In this document: in pieces, positions 14,948 through 23,803 of the stretch
Layout: each line of letters starts with the position of its first letter
How positions within the stretch are numbered: the stretch's first letter is position 1
Origin: Stomatobaculum longum
Lineage (GTDB): Bacteria > Bacillota > Clostridia > Lachnospirales > Lachnospiraceae
Direction: 5' to 3'
NCBI GenBank assembly: GCA_905370385.1
Contig: CAJPKN010000013.1
Span: 1 to 25,445 of the forward strand
DNA: 25,445 bases
Notes under the pieces: generated by a model
Seen by the model: only the letters and a program-made list of their open reading frames with translations
Database searches by the model: none
Told to the model about the DNA's origin: nothing
Program-made: the position numbers and the translations under genes

Positions 14948-16126
14948 ATGAGAGAATTGACGCTCAAATACGGCTGTAATCCCAACCAGAAGCCGGCCAG
15001 AATATTTATGCAGGGAGACAGAGAACTTCCGGTCAAAGTACTCTCCGGAACCCCGGGCTACATCAATTTTCTGGATGCGCTGAACGGTTGGCAGCTGGTT
15101 CGTGAATTAAAAGAGGCGACCGGTCTTCCTGCGGCGACCTCGTTCAAGCATGTCTCGCCTGCGGGTGCTGCCTGCGGACGCCCGCTCTCGGATATCCTAA
15201 AAAAAATCTACTGGGTCGAGGACGCAGATGAATTGAGTCCGCTTGCCTGCGCTTACGCAAGAGCCCGCGGTGCCGATCGCATGTCGAGCTTCGGAGACTT
15301 CATTGCCCTTTCGGATGTCTGTGATGCGGATACCGCACGCCTCATTAAGCGCGAGGTCTCTGACGGCGTGATTGCCCCGGGCTATACGGAGGAAGCACTT
15401 GCGATTCTCCGCGAGAAGAAGAAGGGCAAGTACAATGTGATTGAAATCGACCCCTCGTATCGTCCGGCGGAAACCGAGGTGAAGCAGGTCTTCGGAGTCA
15501 GTTTCGAACAGGGACGCAACGAAATCCCGATTACGGGAGATCTGCTCAATAACATTGTGACCGAAGCGAAGGACATACCGGAATCCGCAAAAACAGATCT
15601 TTTGATTGCACTGATTACGCTCAAATACACACAGAGCAATTCGGTCTGCTATGCACTGGACGGCCAAGCCATAGGCATAGGCGCAGGCCAGCAGTCTCGC
15701 GTCCACTGCACACGCCTCGCAGGCCGGAAAGCCGACAACTGGTATCTGCGCCAGGCCCCCGAAGTCCTGGGGCTTCCCTTCCGCCCCGAAGTGAGCCGCG
15801 CGGAGCGCGACAACGCGATTGATGTCTATATCGGCGATGAGAGCGAGGATTTGCTGCGCGACGGAAGCTGGGAGCGCGTGTTTACGCTTAAGCCCGCGCC
15901 CTTCACCCCGGAAGCAAAGCGAGCTTGGCTCGACGGCCTCAAGGGGGTTTCCCTCGCTTCCGACGCTTTCTTCCCCTTCGGGGACAATATTGAACGCGCA
16001 AGAAAGAGCGGTGTCTCCTACATCGCCGAGCCGGGCGGTTCGATTCGGGACGACCAGGTCATTGAGACCTGCAACCGCTACGGCATTGCAATGGCCTTCA
16101 CCGGCCTTCGTCTTTTCCACCACTGA
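14948..16126 (+). CDS. Phosphoribosylaminoimidazolecarboxamide formyltransferase, stand-alone
   Basis: A 392-residue protein equivalent to the C-terminal AICAR formyltransferase domain of PurH; it transfers a formyl group from 10-formyl-THF to AICAR. It begins directly with the transformylase sequence (MRELTLKYGCNPNQKPAR) and contains ATSFKHVSPAGAACG, LKYTQSNSVCYA, GIGAGQQSRVHCTRLA and DAFFPFGDNIERA. There is no N-terminal MGS-like IMP cyclohydrolase domain, so the cyclohydrolase step falls to the gene just upstream. It starts one base after that gene's stop, with AGGAGGC as ribosome binding site. Confidence 0.95.
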   Translation: MRELTLKYGCNPNQKPARIFMQGDRELPVKVLSGTPGYINFLDALNGWQLVRELKEATGLPAATSFKHVSPAGAACGRPLSDILKKIYWVEDADELSPLACAYARARGADRMSSFGDFIALSDVCDADTARLIKREVSDGVIAPGYTEEALAILREKKKGKYNVIEIDPSYRPAETEVKQVFGVSFEQGRNEIPITGDLLNNIVTEAKDIPESAKTDLLIALITLKYTQSNSVCYALDGQAIGIGAGQQSRVHCTRLAGRKADNWYLRQAPEVLGLPFRPEVSRAERDNAIDVYIGDESEDLLRDGSWERVFTLKPAPFTPEAKRAWLDGLKGVSLASDAFFPFGDNIERARKSGVSYIAEPGGSIRDDQVIETCNRYGIAMAFTGLRLFHH

Positions 16127-16173
16127 GAAAAAACAAAATTTGAGTCTATATCTGGAGAGAGGAGCTGTTCATT

Positions 16174-17229
16174 ATGGCGATCTTAGTGACCGGCGGCGCC
16201 GGCTTTATCGGCAGCCATACTTGCGTTGAGCTTTTGAATGCGGGCTATGAGGTTGTTGTCGTTGACAACCTTGTAAATTCCAGTAAGGAATCCCTGAATC
16301 GCGTGATGGAAATCACGGGAAAAAAGCTGCGCTTTTACGAGTTGGACCTTCTGGACAAGAAGAATCTGGATCAGGTCTTTGCCAAAGAAGATATAGAGGC
16401 GGTCATCCACTTCGCGGGCCTCAAGGCAGTCGGTGAGTCGGTCTATAAGCCGCTCGAGTACTATCACAACAATATCACCGGTACCCTGGTGCTCTGCGAG
16501 TGCATGCGGAAGTACGGCGTGAAGAACATCGTCTTCTCCTCCAGCGCAACAGTCTACGGAAACCCGGCTTTTGTGCCGATTACCGAGGAGTGCCCGAAGG
16601 GAGAGGTCACCAACCCCTACGGCAGAACCAAGGCAATGCTTGAGCAGATTCTGACCGACCTCCACACCGCGGATGCGGACTGGAATGTCATGCTGCTTCG
16701 CTACTTTAACCCGATCGGCGCGCACGAGTCCGGACGCATGGGAGAGAACCCGAAGGGCGTGCCGAATAACCTGCTTCCCTACATCACTCAGGTTGCAATC
16801 GGGAAGCTGGTCTGCCTCGGCGTCTTCGGCAATGACTATGAGACCAAGGACGGCACCTGCATTCGCGACTATATCCACGTCGTGGACCTCGCAAAAGGCC
16901 ATGTGAAGGCACTTGAGAAGATGGTCAAGGATGCGCCTGAGGTCAGAATTTACAACCTCGGAACCGGAACCGGCTATTCGGTGCTCGATGTCATCACCGC
17001 GTTCGAGAAGGCAAACGATCTGAAGATCAACTATGTCTTTAAGGAGCGCCGCGCGGGCGATGTTCCGGCCTGCTATGCGGATCCCTCGAAAGCAGAGCGG
17101 GAGCTCGGCTGGAAGACGGAGAAGACGCTCGAAGAGATGTGCCGAGACTCCTGGAGATGGCAGAAAAACAATCCGAACGGTTATGAGGACACCGGACTCA
17201 CAATCCGTAAAAAAGGAGAACTGCGCTAA
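16174..17229 (+). CDS. galE: UDP-glucose 4-epimerase
   Basis: A 351-residue extended short-chain dehydrogenase interconverting UDP-glucose and UDP-galactose, for the Leloir pathway and cell-surface glycans. It has [11 protein letters not shown] (NAD-binding GxxGxxG), [23 protein letters not shown], catalytic S124 in SSSATVYG and Y149-x3-K153 (NPYGRTK), then [15 protein letters not shown] at 16174 follows AGAGGAGCTGTTCATT. It lies 47 bases after the AICARFT gene with no terminator between, so read-through is likely, though the functions are unrelated. A strong terminator follows. Confidence 0.95.
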   Translation: MAILVTGGAGFIGSHTCVELLNAGYEVVVVDNLVNSSKESLNRVMEITGKKLRFYELDLLDKKNLDQVFAKEDIEAVIHFAGLKAVGESVYKPLEYYHNNITGTLVLCECMRKYGVKNIVFSSSATVYGNPAFVPITEECPKGEVTNPYGRTKAMLEQILTDLHTADADWNVMLLRYFNPIGAHESGRMGENPKGVPNNLLPYITQVAIGKLVCLGVFGNDYETKDGTCIRDYIHVVDLAKGHVKALEKMVKDAPEVRIYNLGTGTGYSVLDVITAFEKANDLKINYVFKERRAGDVPACYADPSKAERELGWKTEKTLEEMCRDSWRWQKNNPNGYEDTGLTIRKKGELR

Positions 17230-17256
17230 TCCGAGCAAGCTTCAATTTCGAAACGG

Positions 17257-17302
17257 AAAAGCTGCCGCTTCACAGATAACACTGTGAGGCGGCAGCTTTT
17301 TT
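17257..17302. terminator. Strong terminator between galE and dprA
   Basis: Complementary arms 17257-17275 and 17282-17300, about 19 base pairs with one G-T, enclose a six-base loop and end in a run of six T. Flanking A and T runs allow function in both directions: galE on plus, dprA (ending 17306) on minus. Confidence 0.92.
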
Positions 17303-17305
17303 GCG

Positions 17306-18403
17306 TCAGCAGGCGCTGTAATAGTTGGCGGAAAGCTGCTCCACATAGCCCTCAAGCTCCAATTTCAAGAGACAGCGCATGACAGTGCCGATATCGTAGC
17401 CGCTGCGCTGTAAAAGGCGGTTTAAAAAGCAGGGTTCCTCTTGAATGAGGCGGTAAAGCGCACTCTCTTCCGGGGAGAGTTTTTCCGGTGAACGCACACG
17501 GGGCTCCAACATACAGCGAAGACGCAGACCGAGATAGTCGACGATATCCTGCGGGCTTTGGAGTAAATTTGCACCGTTTTGAATAAAGACGTGGCAGCCG
17601 CGGCTCAAGGGGTCGGTAATGCGACCCGGAAGACAGAAAATTTCCTTGCCCTGTTCCAAAGCAGATCCGACCGTAATGGAACTGCCGCTCTGTTGTTCCC
17701 GCGCTTCCAGGACACAAAGACAGTCCCCGAGGGCGGCAATGAGCCGATTGCGATCGGGAAAGTGCCAAGCACGGGACAGTTCATCCGGCGGAAACTCACT
17801 CAGAATTCCGTTTCCGTCCTCGCAGAGCTTCGAAAAAAGCACATAGTTTTCCTTGGGATAGCAGATATTGACGCCGCAGCCGAGGACGGCATAGCTCTTG
17901 CCGCCGGCTGCCAGGGCAGCTTCTCCCGCGCGGCTGTCGATTCCCGCTGCGAGTCCGCTCACAATGGCTATGCCTTTTGCGGCGAGCTCCGAAGCGATAA
18001 AGTCTGCCATGCGAAGACCGTAGGAACTCGCAGTTCGGCTCCCGATAACTGAGACGGTCGGCGTGTATTCCATAGGTAGCTCACCCTTTAAGTAGAGCCA
18101 GAGCGGAGGATCCGAAAGTGTTTGAAAGCGCGAGGGCCAATCCGCATCCCGGGACGTGAGAAAGCGAATACGGCGCAGGGCAAGGGCCTCCTCAATCTGT
18201 CTTAACGCCTCAGCCACCGCGGCAGGAGAAGGCGCTAGGCGAGAGAGTTTATCCCGCATGCCGGCAGGATAGGCATCCGAGCTCTCGGCAGAGAGCGTAA
18301 ACAAATCCTCGATGGAGTGTATATCAACGGGCAGTTTTCGAACTTCCCCCCGCGTCAAACGAAGGGCATAGGAGAGATACAGGTAGAGGGCTCGTTGTTT
18401 CAT
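17306..18403 (-). CDS. dprA: DNA-processing protein DprA (Smf)
   Basis: A 365-residue protein that binds incoming single-stranded DNA and loads RecA during natural transformation. An N-terminal helical region is followed by the Rossmann-like domain: SVIGSRTASSYG near 118-129, SGLAAGIDSRAGEAAL, LGCGVNICYP, HFPDRNRLIA and SSITVGSALEQGKEIFCLPG, then a C-terminal winged-helix-like segment (about 305-360). ATG at 18403 is one base after the comM stop (TGATATG), so the two genes are coupled; the upstream extension of the frame runs inside comM and is rejected. DprA and ComM commonly sit together. Confidence 0.95.
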   Translation of the reverse strand: MKQRALYLYLSYALRLTRGEVRKLPVDIHSIEDLFTLSAESSDAYPAGMRDKLSRLAPSPAAVAEALRQIEEALALRRIRFLTSRDADWPSRFQTLSDPPLWLYLKGELPMEYTPTVSVIGSRTASSYGLRMADFIASELAAKGIAIVSGLAAGIDSRAGEAALAAGGKSYAVLGCGVNICYPKENYVLFSKLCEDGNGILSEFPPDELSRAWHFPDRNRLIAALGDCLCVLEAREQQSGSSITVGSALEQGKEIFCLPGRITDPLSRGCHVFIQNGANLLQSPQDIVDYLGLRLRCMLEPRVRSPEKLSPEESALYRLIQEEPCFLNRLLQRSGYDIGTVMRCLLKLELEGYVEQLSANYYSAC

Positions 18404-18404
18404 A

Positions 18405-19985
18405 TCAATTCCGCCTCTTCGGATACGCGGGATGCAAGGTTTGACGCGCCAATTTTGAGATGCTACCCCAGTACTTTTCCTCCGGGGAGCGGTAGGCAAG
18501 CGCTTCTGCGAGATGAGAGCGCTGAATCTCGGGGGCCCCGTCAAAGTCTGCGGCAGTCCGTGCGACTTTCAGAAGCTTATGTAAGGCGCGCGCCGACATG
18601 GCACCGGAATTATACAGTGCCTCCAGAAATTCCGAATCCTCTCTGCAAAGCGAACAGTGGGCTTCGATTTGCGCCGGTGTCATCTCCGCATTAAAATGAA
18701 TGCCGCTCCCCTGAAAACGTCGCTCCTGGATATTGCGCACACGCTCCACCGCGCGCTGCATGGCGGGGTTTTCTTTCGGTCGCTCTTTGCGCTGTAGGGC
18801 GGAAAACGGAACGGACTCGGTCTCGGCGCAGAGGTCGATACGGTCAAGCAAGGGCTTAGAAATGTGGCTCAGATAGGTTCTGACTTGAGCTTCGGTACAA
18901 CGACAGCGGTTGCGGTCCGGCCAGAAGCCGCACTTACAGGGGTTCATGGCGCAGACAAGCTGAAAATTGGCCGGAAAGGTGAAGTTTCCGCTGACCCGGC
19001 TTATGTGCACCAGATGTTCTTCCAGCGGCTGTCGCAGAATTTCAAGCGTCGCCGCATGGTACTCCGGGAGCTCGTCTAAGAAGAGGACACCCTCATGGGC
19101 CAGACTGATTTCCCCCGGACGCGGTTTTTGACCTCCGCCGGAGAGCGCGAGGCCGGTCACGGTGTGGTGAGGGGAGCGATAAGGGCGCTTGGTCATCAGA
19201 GGTTTGTCGGACGGAAGAAGGCCGCTGATGCTGTAAATCTCCGAGACACTGAGCCGCTCTTCCCGGCTCATGGCAGGCAGGATGTGCGGAAGCCTTGCGG
19301 CAATCATGCTTTTTCCGGTGCCGGCAGGGCCGATATACAGGATATTGTGCCGCCCGCCTGCGGCAAGCAAGGTAGCGCGCTTCACAAGTTCCTGACCGGC
19401 GAGATCCGAAAAATCAGGTGTATCATCCGAAGAGAGACTGCTCTCCGCATAAACGGCGGGAGCGGGTAGGTCTTTCTTGCCCCGCAGCAGTTCAACGAGC
19501 TCTGAGAGTGTGGAGACTCCGTAGCAGTCGATGCCACCGATTACACTTCCTTCGCGCAGGTTTTCGAGCGGTAAAAAACAGCGCTTGAGCCCGGCCGCTT
19601 CGGCGCAACGTACCATAGAAAGCACCCCGCGCACCGGCAGAATTTCCCCGCTGAGCGAGAGCTCTCCGGCAAACAAGGTATCCGTGAGGAGCTGCTCCGG
19701 CAGTTGCCCGTAGGCTGCGAGCAGGGCGACAGCGATCGGCACATCATAGGCACAGCCCTCTTTTCTGAGCTCCGCAGGGCTCAGATTTAAGGTAACACGG
19801 CGCGGTTCCAAGCGGAAACCGCTATTCCCGAGCGCAGTGCGAACACGATCTGCCGCCTCGCGCACTGAAGCCGCCAGAGAACCGATGAAGGTGATGGTGG
19901 GAAAGCCTTGCTCGACATCCGCTTCGCAGCGGACCAGAACGCCTTTGGTGCCGATGAGACCGGCCGCATAAATTTTCTTTAGCAT
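18405..19985 (-). CDS. comM: YifB/ComM family Mg-chelatase-like AAA ATPase
   Basis: A 526-residue ATPase. The ComM homologue of Haemophilus and Vibrio is a branch-migration helicase used in transformation. The N-terminal Lon-protease-like fold (ITFIGSLAASVREAADRVRTALGNSGF, then VTLNLSPAELRKEG) is followed by Walker A GPAGTGKSM near residue 219, RPYRSPHHTVTG, Walker B-like GVLFLDELPEY, and a zinc-like CAMNPCKCGFWPDRNRCRC block. Start ATG at 19985 gives the normal MLKKIYAAGLIG beginning; a GGGAGT lies just upstream. Upstream frame extension to 20042 lacks family sequence. Whether it acts in transformation here is inference. Confidence 0.93.
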   Translation of the reverse strand: MLKKIYAAGLIGTKGVLVRCEADVEQGFPTITFIGSLAASVREAADRVRTALGNSGFRLEPRRVTLNLSPAELRKEGCAYDVPIAVALLAAYGQLPEQLLTDTLFAGELSLSGEILPVRGVLSMVRCAEAAGLKRCFLPLENLREGSVIGGIDCYGVSTLSELVELLRGKKDLPAPAVYAESSLSSDDTPDFSDLAGQELVKRATLLAAGGRHNILYIGPAGTGKSMIAARLPHILPAMSREERLSVSEIYSISGLLPSDKPLMTKRPYRSPHHTVTGLALSGGGQKPRPGEISLAHEGVLFLDELPEYHAATLEILRQPLEEHLVHISRVSGNFTFPANFQLVCAMNPCKCGFWPDRNRCRCTEAQVRTYLSHISKPLLDRIDLCAETESVPFSALQRKERPKENPAMQRAVERVRNIQERRFQGSGIHFNAEMTPAQIEAHCSLCREDSEFLEALYNSGAMSARALHKLLKVARTAADFDGAPEIQRSHLAEALAYRSPEEKYWGSISKLARQTLHPAYPKRRN

Positions 19986-20043
19986 ACGTGACTCCCGAAA
20001 TAGAGATGAGGTGAGAAACAGAAATGTGCCGCATGACGGCAAG

Positions 20044-20082
20044 GCATCCTCAATCGTAATTTACTTCGTAGATTGAGGATGC
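20044..20082. repeat. Perfect 12-base inverted repeat in the comM-gmk intergenic region
   Basis: GCATCCTCAATC at 20044-20055 and its exact reverse complement at 20071-20082 enclose a 15-base loop that itself contains GTAATTTAC. There is no T run on either side, so it is not a standard terminator. It lies about 60 bases upstream of the comM start on the minus strand and may be a leader hairpin, an operator or a dispersed repeat. Confidence 0.6.
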
Positions 20083-20160
20083 GCGAGCTGAACGAAAAGA
20101 CAGGAAATATACGTTACAAAAAATCAGAAAAGAAAAGAGAGCTGCGCGGAGAGGAAGAGC

Positions 20161-20388
20161 ATGGACAAAGCAATACGAAGAAAAGCAATGGCGAAAGAAC
20201 GGTCGATCGCACCGAAGTTTCCGGGAGCATGCACGCGGAAAGCGAAAGCTGCGGCAAGCGGTTCTCAAAGAATATGCCGATGGAAACGGAGAGTAGAAAC
20301 AGAACAGATTGAGGGATTTGATAATGCAGAGGAGCGGATAATGACAAAAGATGAAGTAATGTTATCTATACTTATTTTAGCAGAGTGA
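20161..20388 (+). CDS. Possible 75-residue small protein, doubtful
   Basis: An ATG frame with a fair ribosome binding site (GAGAGGAAGAGC before the ATG) in the otherwise gene-free stretch 19986-20476. The first 45 residues are rich in Arg and Lys, the last 20 are acidic then hydrophobic (MLSILILAE). Codon use includes many ATA, AGA and CGA codons, unlike its neighbours, and a second open frame (20073-20312) overlaps it. I recognise no family. It may be only a purine-rich non-coding stretch or a decayed gene. Confidence 0.2.
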   Translation: MDKAIRRKAMAKERSIAPKFPGACTRKAKAAASGSQRICRWKRRVETEQIEGFDNAEERIMTKDEVMLSILILAE

Positions 20389-20405
20389 TACCGAAGCGGC
20401 AAGGT

Positions 20406-20434
20406 TTGACTTGTTCTTTCCGGAGACATATAAT
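20406..20434 (+). promoter_or_regulatory. Promoter of the gmk-rpoZ-rimO-pgsA gene cluster
   Basis: TTGACT at 20406-20411 and a perfect TATAAT at 20429-20434, spacer 17. Transcription would begin near 20441, which supports a gmk start downstream of that base. Confidence 0.88.
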
Positions 20435-20476
20435 AAACTGATTATCAAATTAATGGCAGAAACGGAAGGAATTGCT

Positions 20477-21124
20477 GTGGCAGAAAAGAAAGAAAGAGGT
20501 CTGCTTGTCGTAATCTCGGGATTTTCCGGTGCGGGCAAGGGTACTTTGATACGGGAGCTCATGCATCAACACCCCAACTATCGGCTTTCGGTGTCTGCGA
20601 CGACCCGAGCGCCGCGCGCGGGAGAGGAAGACGGTAAGGATTACTTTTTTGTGACGCGAGAGCGTTTCGAGGAGATGATTGCACAGCGGGAATTGATTGA
20701 ATATGCATCCTACGTTGGCAATTATTACGGGACGCCGAAGGCTTATGTCGAGGAGATGTTGGATGCCGGATATGATGTGATACTCGAAATCGAAATTCAG
20801 GGTGCGCTCAAGGTGAAAGATATTTTCCCCGAGGCGGTCTTTGTCTTTGTCGCCCCGCCGAATGCGGAGAGCTTGGAACAGAGGCTCACAGGTCGGGGGA
20901 CCGAGAGCAAAGAACAGGTACTCGCTCGTCTAAAGCGAGCGGCCGAAGAAAGTCACCGGATGTCGGACTACGAATATCTTCTGGTCAACGATGATCTTTC
21001 GGAGACGGTCGATAACCTGCATGCGCTTCTTAAGAGCCAACATTTCAGCATGTGTCGTCACCGCGCTTTTACCGAAGAACTCGGTGCTGCATTAAACCGC
21101 TTTTATTCAGAGGAGGAGAAATAA
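20477..21124 (+). CDS. gmk: Guanylate kinase
   Basis: A 215-residue enzyme phosphorylating GMP to GDP. The P-loop SGFSGAGKGTL lies at residues 14-24, followed by the GMP-binding SVSATTRAPRAGEEDGKDYFFV block, the EYASYVGNYYGTPK segment and DVILEIEIQGALKVK. The start chosen is GTG at 20477, six bases after AAGGA; an ATG at 20453 would add eight residues but has no ribosome binding site. Frame extension to 20411 runs into the promoter. First gene of a compact cluster. The yicC and remA genes that often precede gmk in Clostridia are not here. Confidence 0.95.
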   Translation: MAEKKERGLLVVISGFSGAGKGTLIRELMHQHPNYRLSVSATTRAPRAGEEDGKDYFFVTRERFEEMIAQRELIEYASYVGNYYGTPKAYVEEMLDAGYDVILEIEIQGALKVKDIFPEAVFVFVAPPNAESLEQRLTGRGTESKEQVLARLKRAAEESHRMSDYEYLLVNDDLSETVDNLHALLKSQHFSMCRHRAFTEELGAALNRFYSEEEK

Positions 21125-21406
21125 ATGTTACATCCGTCTTATACAGAGATTATCGATGCTGTCAACAGTGAGGTTGAGCCGGGCGAACAGCCGGTGGTAC
21201 AGAGCCGCTACTCCATTGTCATTGCAACCGCGAAACGGGCGAGACAGCTGATTGCCGGCGAAGTAGCGGAAGTCCCGGATTATAAGAAGAAGCCGCTTTC
21301 GGTTGCGATTGAAGAGCTCCACAAGGGCAAGGTCAAAATTGTTTCGGAAGACGAAACGGAGAACATCGAAGACACACAGGCAAAGCAGGAACAGGAAGAA
21401 GAATGA
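21125..21406 (+). CDS. rpoZ: DNA-directed RNA polymerase omega subunit
   Basis: A 93-residue subunit that assists RNA polymerase assembly. The diagnostic block SRYSIVIATAKRARQLIAG is present, followed by a KPLSVAIEEL segment and an acidic, Gln-rich tail (about residues 75-93). It begins with the first base after the gmk stop (TAAATG), with GAGGAG as ribosome binding site, and overlaps rimO by four bases. The pairing gmk-rpoZ is conserved across bacteria. Confidence 0.95.
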   Translation: MLHPSYTEIIDAVNSEVEPGEQPVVQSRYSIVIATAKRARQLIAGEVAEVPDYKKKPLSVAIEELHKGKVKIVSEDETENIEDTQAKQEQEEE

Positions 21407-22752
21407 AAATATGCATGATCTCTCTGGGCTGCGACAAGAATCTCGTGGACTCGGAGATGATGCTCGGGTATCTGAGACGCGAGGATGTCTCTCTCACAGA
21501 TGAACAGGCGGAGGCTGATGTTATCATCGTAAATACCTGTGCTTTCATCCTCGATGCAAAAGATGAGAGCATACAGACCATGCTCTCGGCCGCGCAATAC
21601 AAGGAAGAGGGCAATTTAAAGGCGCTCATTATGGCCGGCTGTATGGCGGAGCGCTATAAAGATGAGGTGCTTCGCGAAATTCCGGAGATAGACGCGGTGG
21701 TCGGAACCTCCGCCTACGATAAAATCAGCGCCGTTCTGGACCGTGTCTTGGACGGTGAAAAGGTTACGGAGTTTGAGGATTTAAGCCGCCTCCCGGCAAT
21801 CGGGACCGAGACCGCTCGCGTACGGACCTCACTCGCTTCCTACGGTTATTTAAAGATTGCCGAAGGTTGTGACAAACACTGTACCTACTGTATCATCCCT
21901 TCGCTCCGGGGCGGCTATCGGAGTTATCCGATGGAGTCACTGGTTCGGGAGGCCGAGCGGCTTGCCGAAGACGGCATCAAGGAACTCATTTTGGTTGCCC
22001 AGGAGACGACACGCTACGGCATGGATTTATACGGCGAGAAGCGACTTCCGGAGTTGCTTCGCCGCTTATGTCGTATCGACGGCATTCAGTGGATACGTAT
22101 CCTCTACTGTTATCCGGAGGAAATCACGGATGAGTTGATTGATGTCATGGCAGCGGAAAAGAAAATTTGCCATTACTTGGATTTACCCATTCAACATGCG
22201 AGCGATGCCGTGTTAAAGCGCATGGGACGCAGAACCTCCCGGGCAGATTTGGAAGCCGTCATTCGGAAACTTCGAACCGCGATGCCGGACATCGCACTTC
22301 GCACGACGCTGATCAGCGGCTTCCCGGGAGAGACCGAGGAAGACCAGGAAAGTGTCCTTTCCTTTGTCAAAGAAATGCGCTTTGAACGCCTTGGCGTATT
22401 TACCTATTCACAGGAAGAAGATACACCGGCTGCAGGTTTCGAGGGCCAGATCGACGAAGATATCAAAGCCGCTCGTCGAGATGAGATTATGGAATTGCAA
22501 CAGGCGGTGTCTCGCGAAAATCTTCAGCGTAAGGTCGGTGCATGCCTGGACGTATTTGTCGAAGGCTATCTTCCCGAAGAGGATGTCTATATGGGACGAA
22601 CCTACATGGATGCGCCGGATGTAGACGGCTACCTGTTTTTCCCGGCAAACGGCCTCGAGTTGATGTCCGGAAGTATTGTCCCTGTCCTGGTCACCGAAGC
22701 ATCCGAGTATGATCTAAAAGGAGTGCTCTATGAAGATGAATCTGCCGAATAA
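21403..22752 (+). CDS. rimO: Ribosomal protein S12 methylthiotransferase
   Basis: A 449-residue radical SAM enzyme that adds a methylthio group to an aspartate of ribosomal protein S12. The N-terminal UPF0004 domain has the three cluster cysteines (ISLGCDKN, VNTCAF, AGCMAERY). The radical SAM motif is CDKHCTYC near residue 157. The C-terminal part is a TRAM domain. The substrate call (RimO over MiaB) rests on the short SLGCDKNLVDSE start typical of RimO. It overlaps rpoZ by four bases and pgsA by 23 bases. Confidence 0.95.
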   Translation: MKICMISLGCDKNLVDSEMMLGYLRREDVSLTDEQAEADVIIVNTCAFILDAKDESIQTMLSAAQYKEEGNLKALIMAGCMAERYKDEVLREIPEIDAVVGTSAYDKISAVLDRVLDGEKVTEFEDLSRLPAIGTETARVRTSLASYGYLKIAEGCDKHCTYCIIPSLRGGYRSYPMESLVREAERLAEDGIKELILVAQETTRYGMDLYGEKRLPELLRRLCRIDGIQWIRILYCYPEEITDELIDVMAAEKKICHYLDLPIQHASDAVLKRMGRRTSRADLEAVIRKLRTAMPDIALRTTLISGFPGETEEDQESVLSFVKEMRFERLGVFTYSQEEDTPAAGFEGQIDEDIKAARRDEIMELQQAVSRENLQRKVGACLDVFVEGYLPEEDVYMGRTYMDAPDVDGYLFFPANGLELMSGSIVPVLVTEASEYDLKGVLYEDESAE

Positions 22753-23281
22753 GCTAACGCTTGCTCGTGTTATCATGGTTCCCTTCTTTGTCGCAGCTCT
22801 GCTTTACCGAGAAGGGGATTCTACACCGGCACGAATGCTTGCCCTCGGCCTTTTTCTGGTTGCGAGTTTCACCGATTTTTTGGACGGCTATATTGCCAGA
22901 AAATATCAGCTCATTACAAATTTCGGAAAATTCATGGATCCGCTCGCAGACAAACTCTTGGTCTGTTCGGCCCTCATTTGTTTTGTCGGCCTGATGGAGC
23001 TCTCGCCCTGGATAACCATTGCTGTGGTTGCTCGAGAATTCATCATCAGCGGTTTTCGTCTCATCGCGGCGGAACACGGAAAGGTGATTGCTGCGGGAAT
23101 CTGGGGAAAGCTTAAAACCGTGAGCCAAATGATTTGTATTGTGCTCCTTCTGATACGGCCTGACGGAAACGGCATGATTAATGTGCTCACAGAAGTCTTT
23201 GTTTGGCTGATGCTCGCACTGACCTTAATTTCACTCGCGGAATATATTTGGAAGAACCGTGAAGTTCTTCGGGAAGGATAA
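22730..23281 (+). CDS. pgsA: CDP-diacylglycerol-glycerol-3-phosphate 3-phosphatidyltransferase
   Basis: A 183-residue integral membrane enzyme making phosphatidylglycerol phosphate, the first step to phosphatidylglycerol. The CDP-alcohol phosphotransferase signature is complete: DFLDGYIAR, then GKFMDPLADK. Several hydrophobic segments span the membrane, and the NLPNKLTLARV start is typical. ATG at 22730 lies seven bases after AAAGGAG inside rimO, so the genes overlap by 23 bases. The neighbours rimO and cinA commonly flank pgsA in Firmicutes. Confidence 0.95.
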   Translation: MKMNLPNKLTLARVIMVPFFVAALLYREGDSTPARMLALGLFLVASFTDFLDGYIARKYQLITNFGKFMDPLADKLLVCSALICFVGLMELSPWITIAVVAREFIISGFRLIAAEHGKVIAAGIWGKLKTVSQMICIVLLLIRPDGNGMINVLTEVFVWLMLALTLISLAEYIWKNREVLREG

Positions 23282-23283
23282 TC

Positions 23284-23802
23284 ATGGAACTCTATGATTC
23301 CGGCAGCACGGCTGATTTGGATCGCCTGGCTGACTCCTGCGTCGACTTACTCCGAAAGCACAAATTAATCGTCACAACCGCAGAATCCTGCACAGGCGGG
23401 ATGTTGTCCGCAAAATTAGTGGACATTCCGGGTGTTTCGGAAGTGTTTCAGGAGGGCTATGTCACCTATTCGAACAAGTCGAAGCGGCGCCTTCTGAATG
23501 TCAGTAAGTCCACCCTGAAAAAATACGGCGCAGTGAGCACACAGACTGCACGAGAAATGGCAATCGGTGCCGTCTTCGCGGCGAGTGCGGATATCGCGGT
23601 TTCGATTACCGGCATTGCGGGTCCGGACGGCGGAGACGAAGAAAAGCCGGTCGGTCTGGTATTCATTGCTTGCTATATGAATGATCGTGTGACGGTGGAA
23701 GAGCATCACTTCCGCGGGAGCAGATCGGAGGTGCGCACACAGTCCGTGCAGAGCGCACTTCGACTGCTCCGCGCCACGATTCTGGAGCACAGTAAGGACT
23801 GA
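23284..23802 (+). CDS. CinA C-terminal domain protein (PncC-type amidohydrolase)
   Basis: A 172-residue protein consisting only of the CinA C-terminal domain, which in studied members deamidates nicotinamide mononucleotide (PncC). The TTAESCTGGML motif, with its likely catalytic Ser, the GYVTYSNKSKRRLL block and SITGIAGPDGG are present. The N-terminal MoCF-like domain of full CinA (about 410 residues) is absent, so it is a stand-alone form and not a truncated gene. ATG at 23284 starts two bases after the pgsA stop. The recA gene that often follows cinA in Firmicutes is not here. Confidence 0.92.
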   Translation: MELYDSGSTADLDRLADSCVDLLRKHKLIVTTAESCTGGMLSAKLVDIPGVSEVFQEGYVTYSNKSKRRLLNVSKSTLKKYGAVSTQTAREMAIGAVFAASADIAVSITGIAGPDGGDEEKPVGLVFIACYMNDRVTVEEHHFRGSRSEVRTQSVQSALRLLRATILEHSKD

Positions 23803-23803
23803 C

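Noticed and set aside
15197..16123. 308-codon minus-strand frame opposite the AICARFT gene
   Set aside because: Shadow of a strongly conserved enzyme gene on the plus strand.
16183..17238. 351-codon minus-strand frame opposite galE
   Set aside because: Perfect antisense shadow of an unmistakable galE; no family features.
17306..19985. A complete competence locus suspected from dprA and comM
   Set aside because: Only these two genes are present; both are widespread in bacteria not known to be transformable, so no competence claim is made.
20073..20312. 79-codon plus-strand frame starting in the hairpin
   Set aside because: It starts with TTG inside the hairpin arm, has no ribosome binding site and overlaps a better candidate frame.
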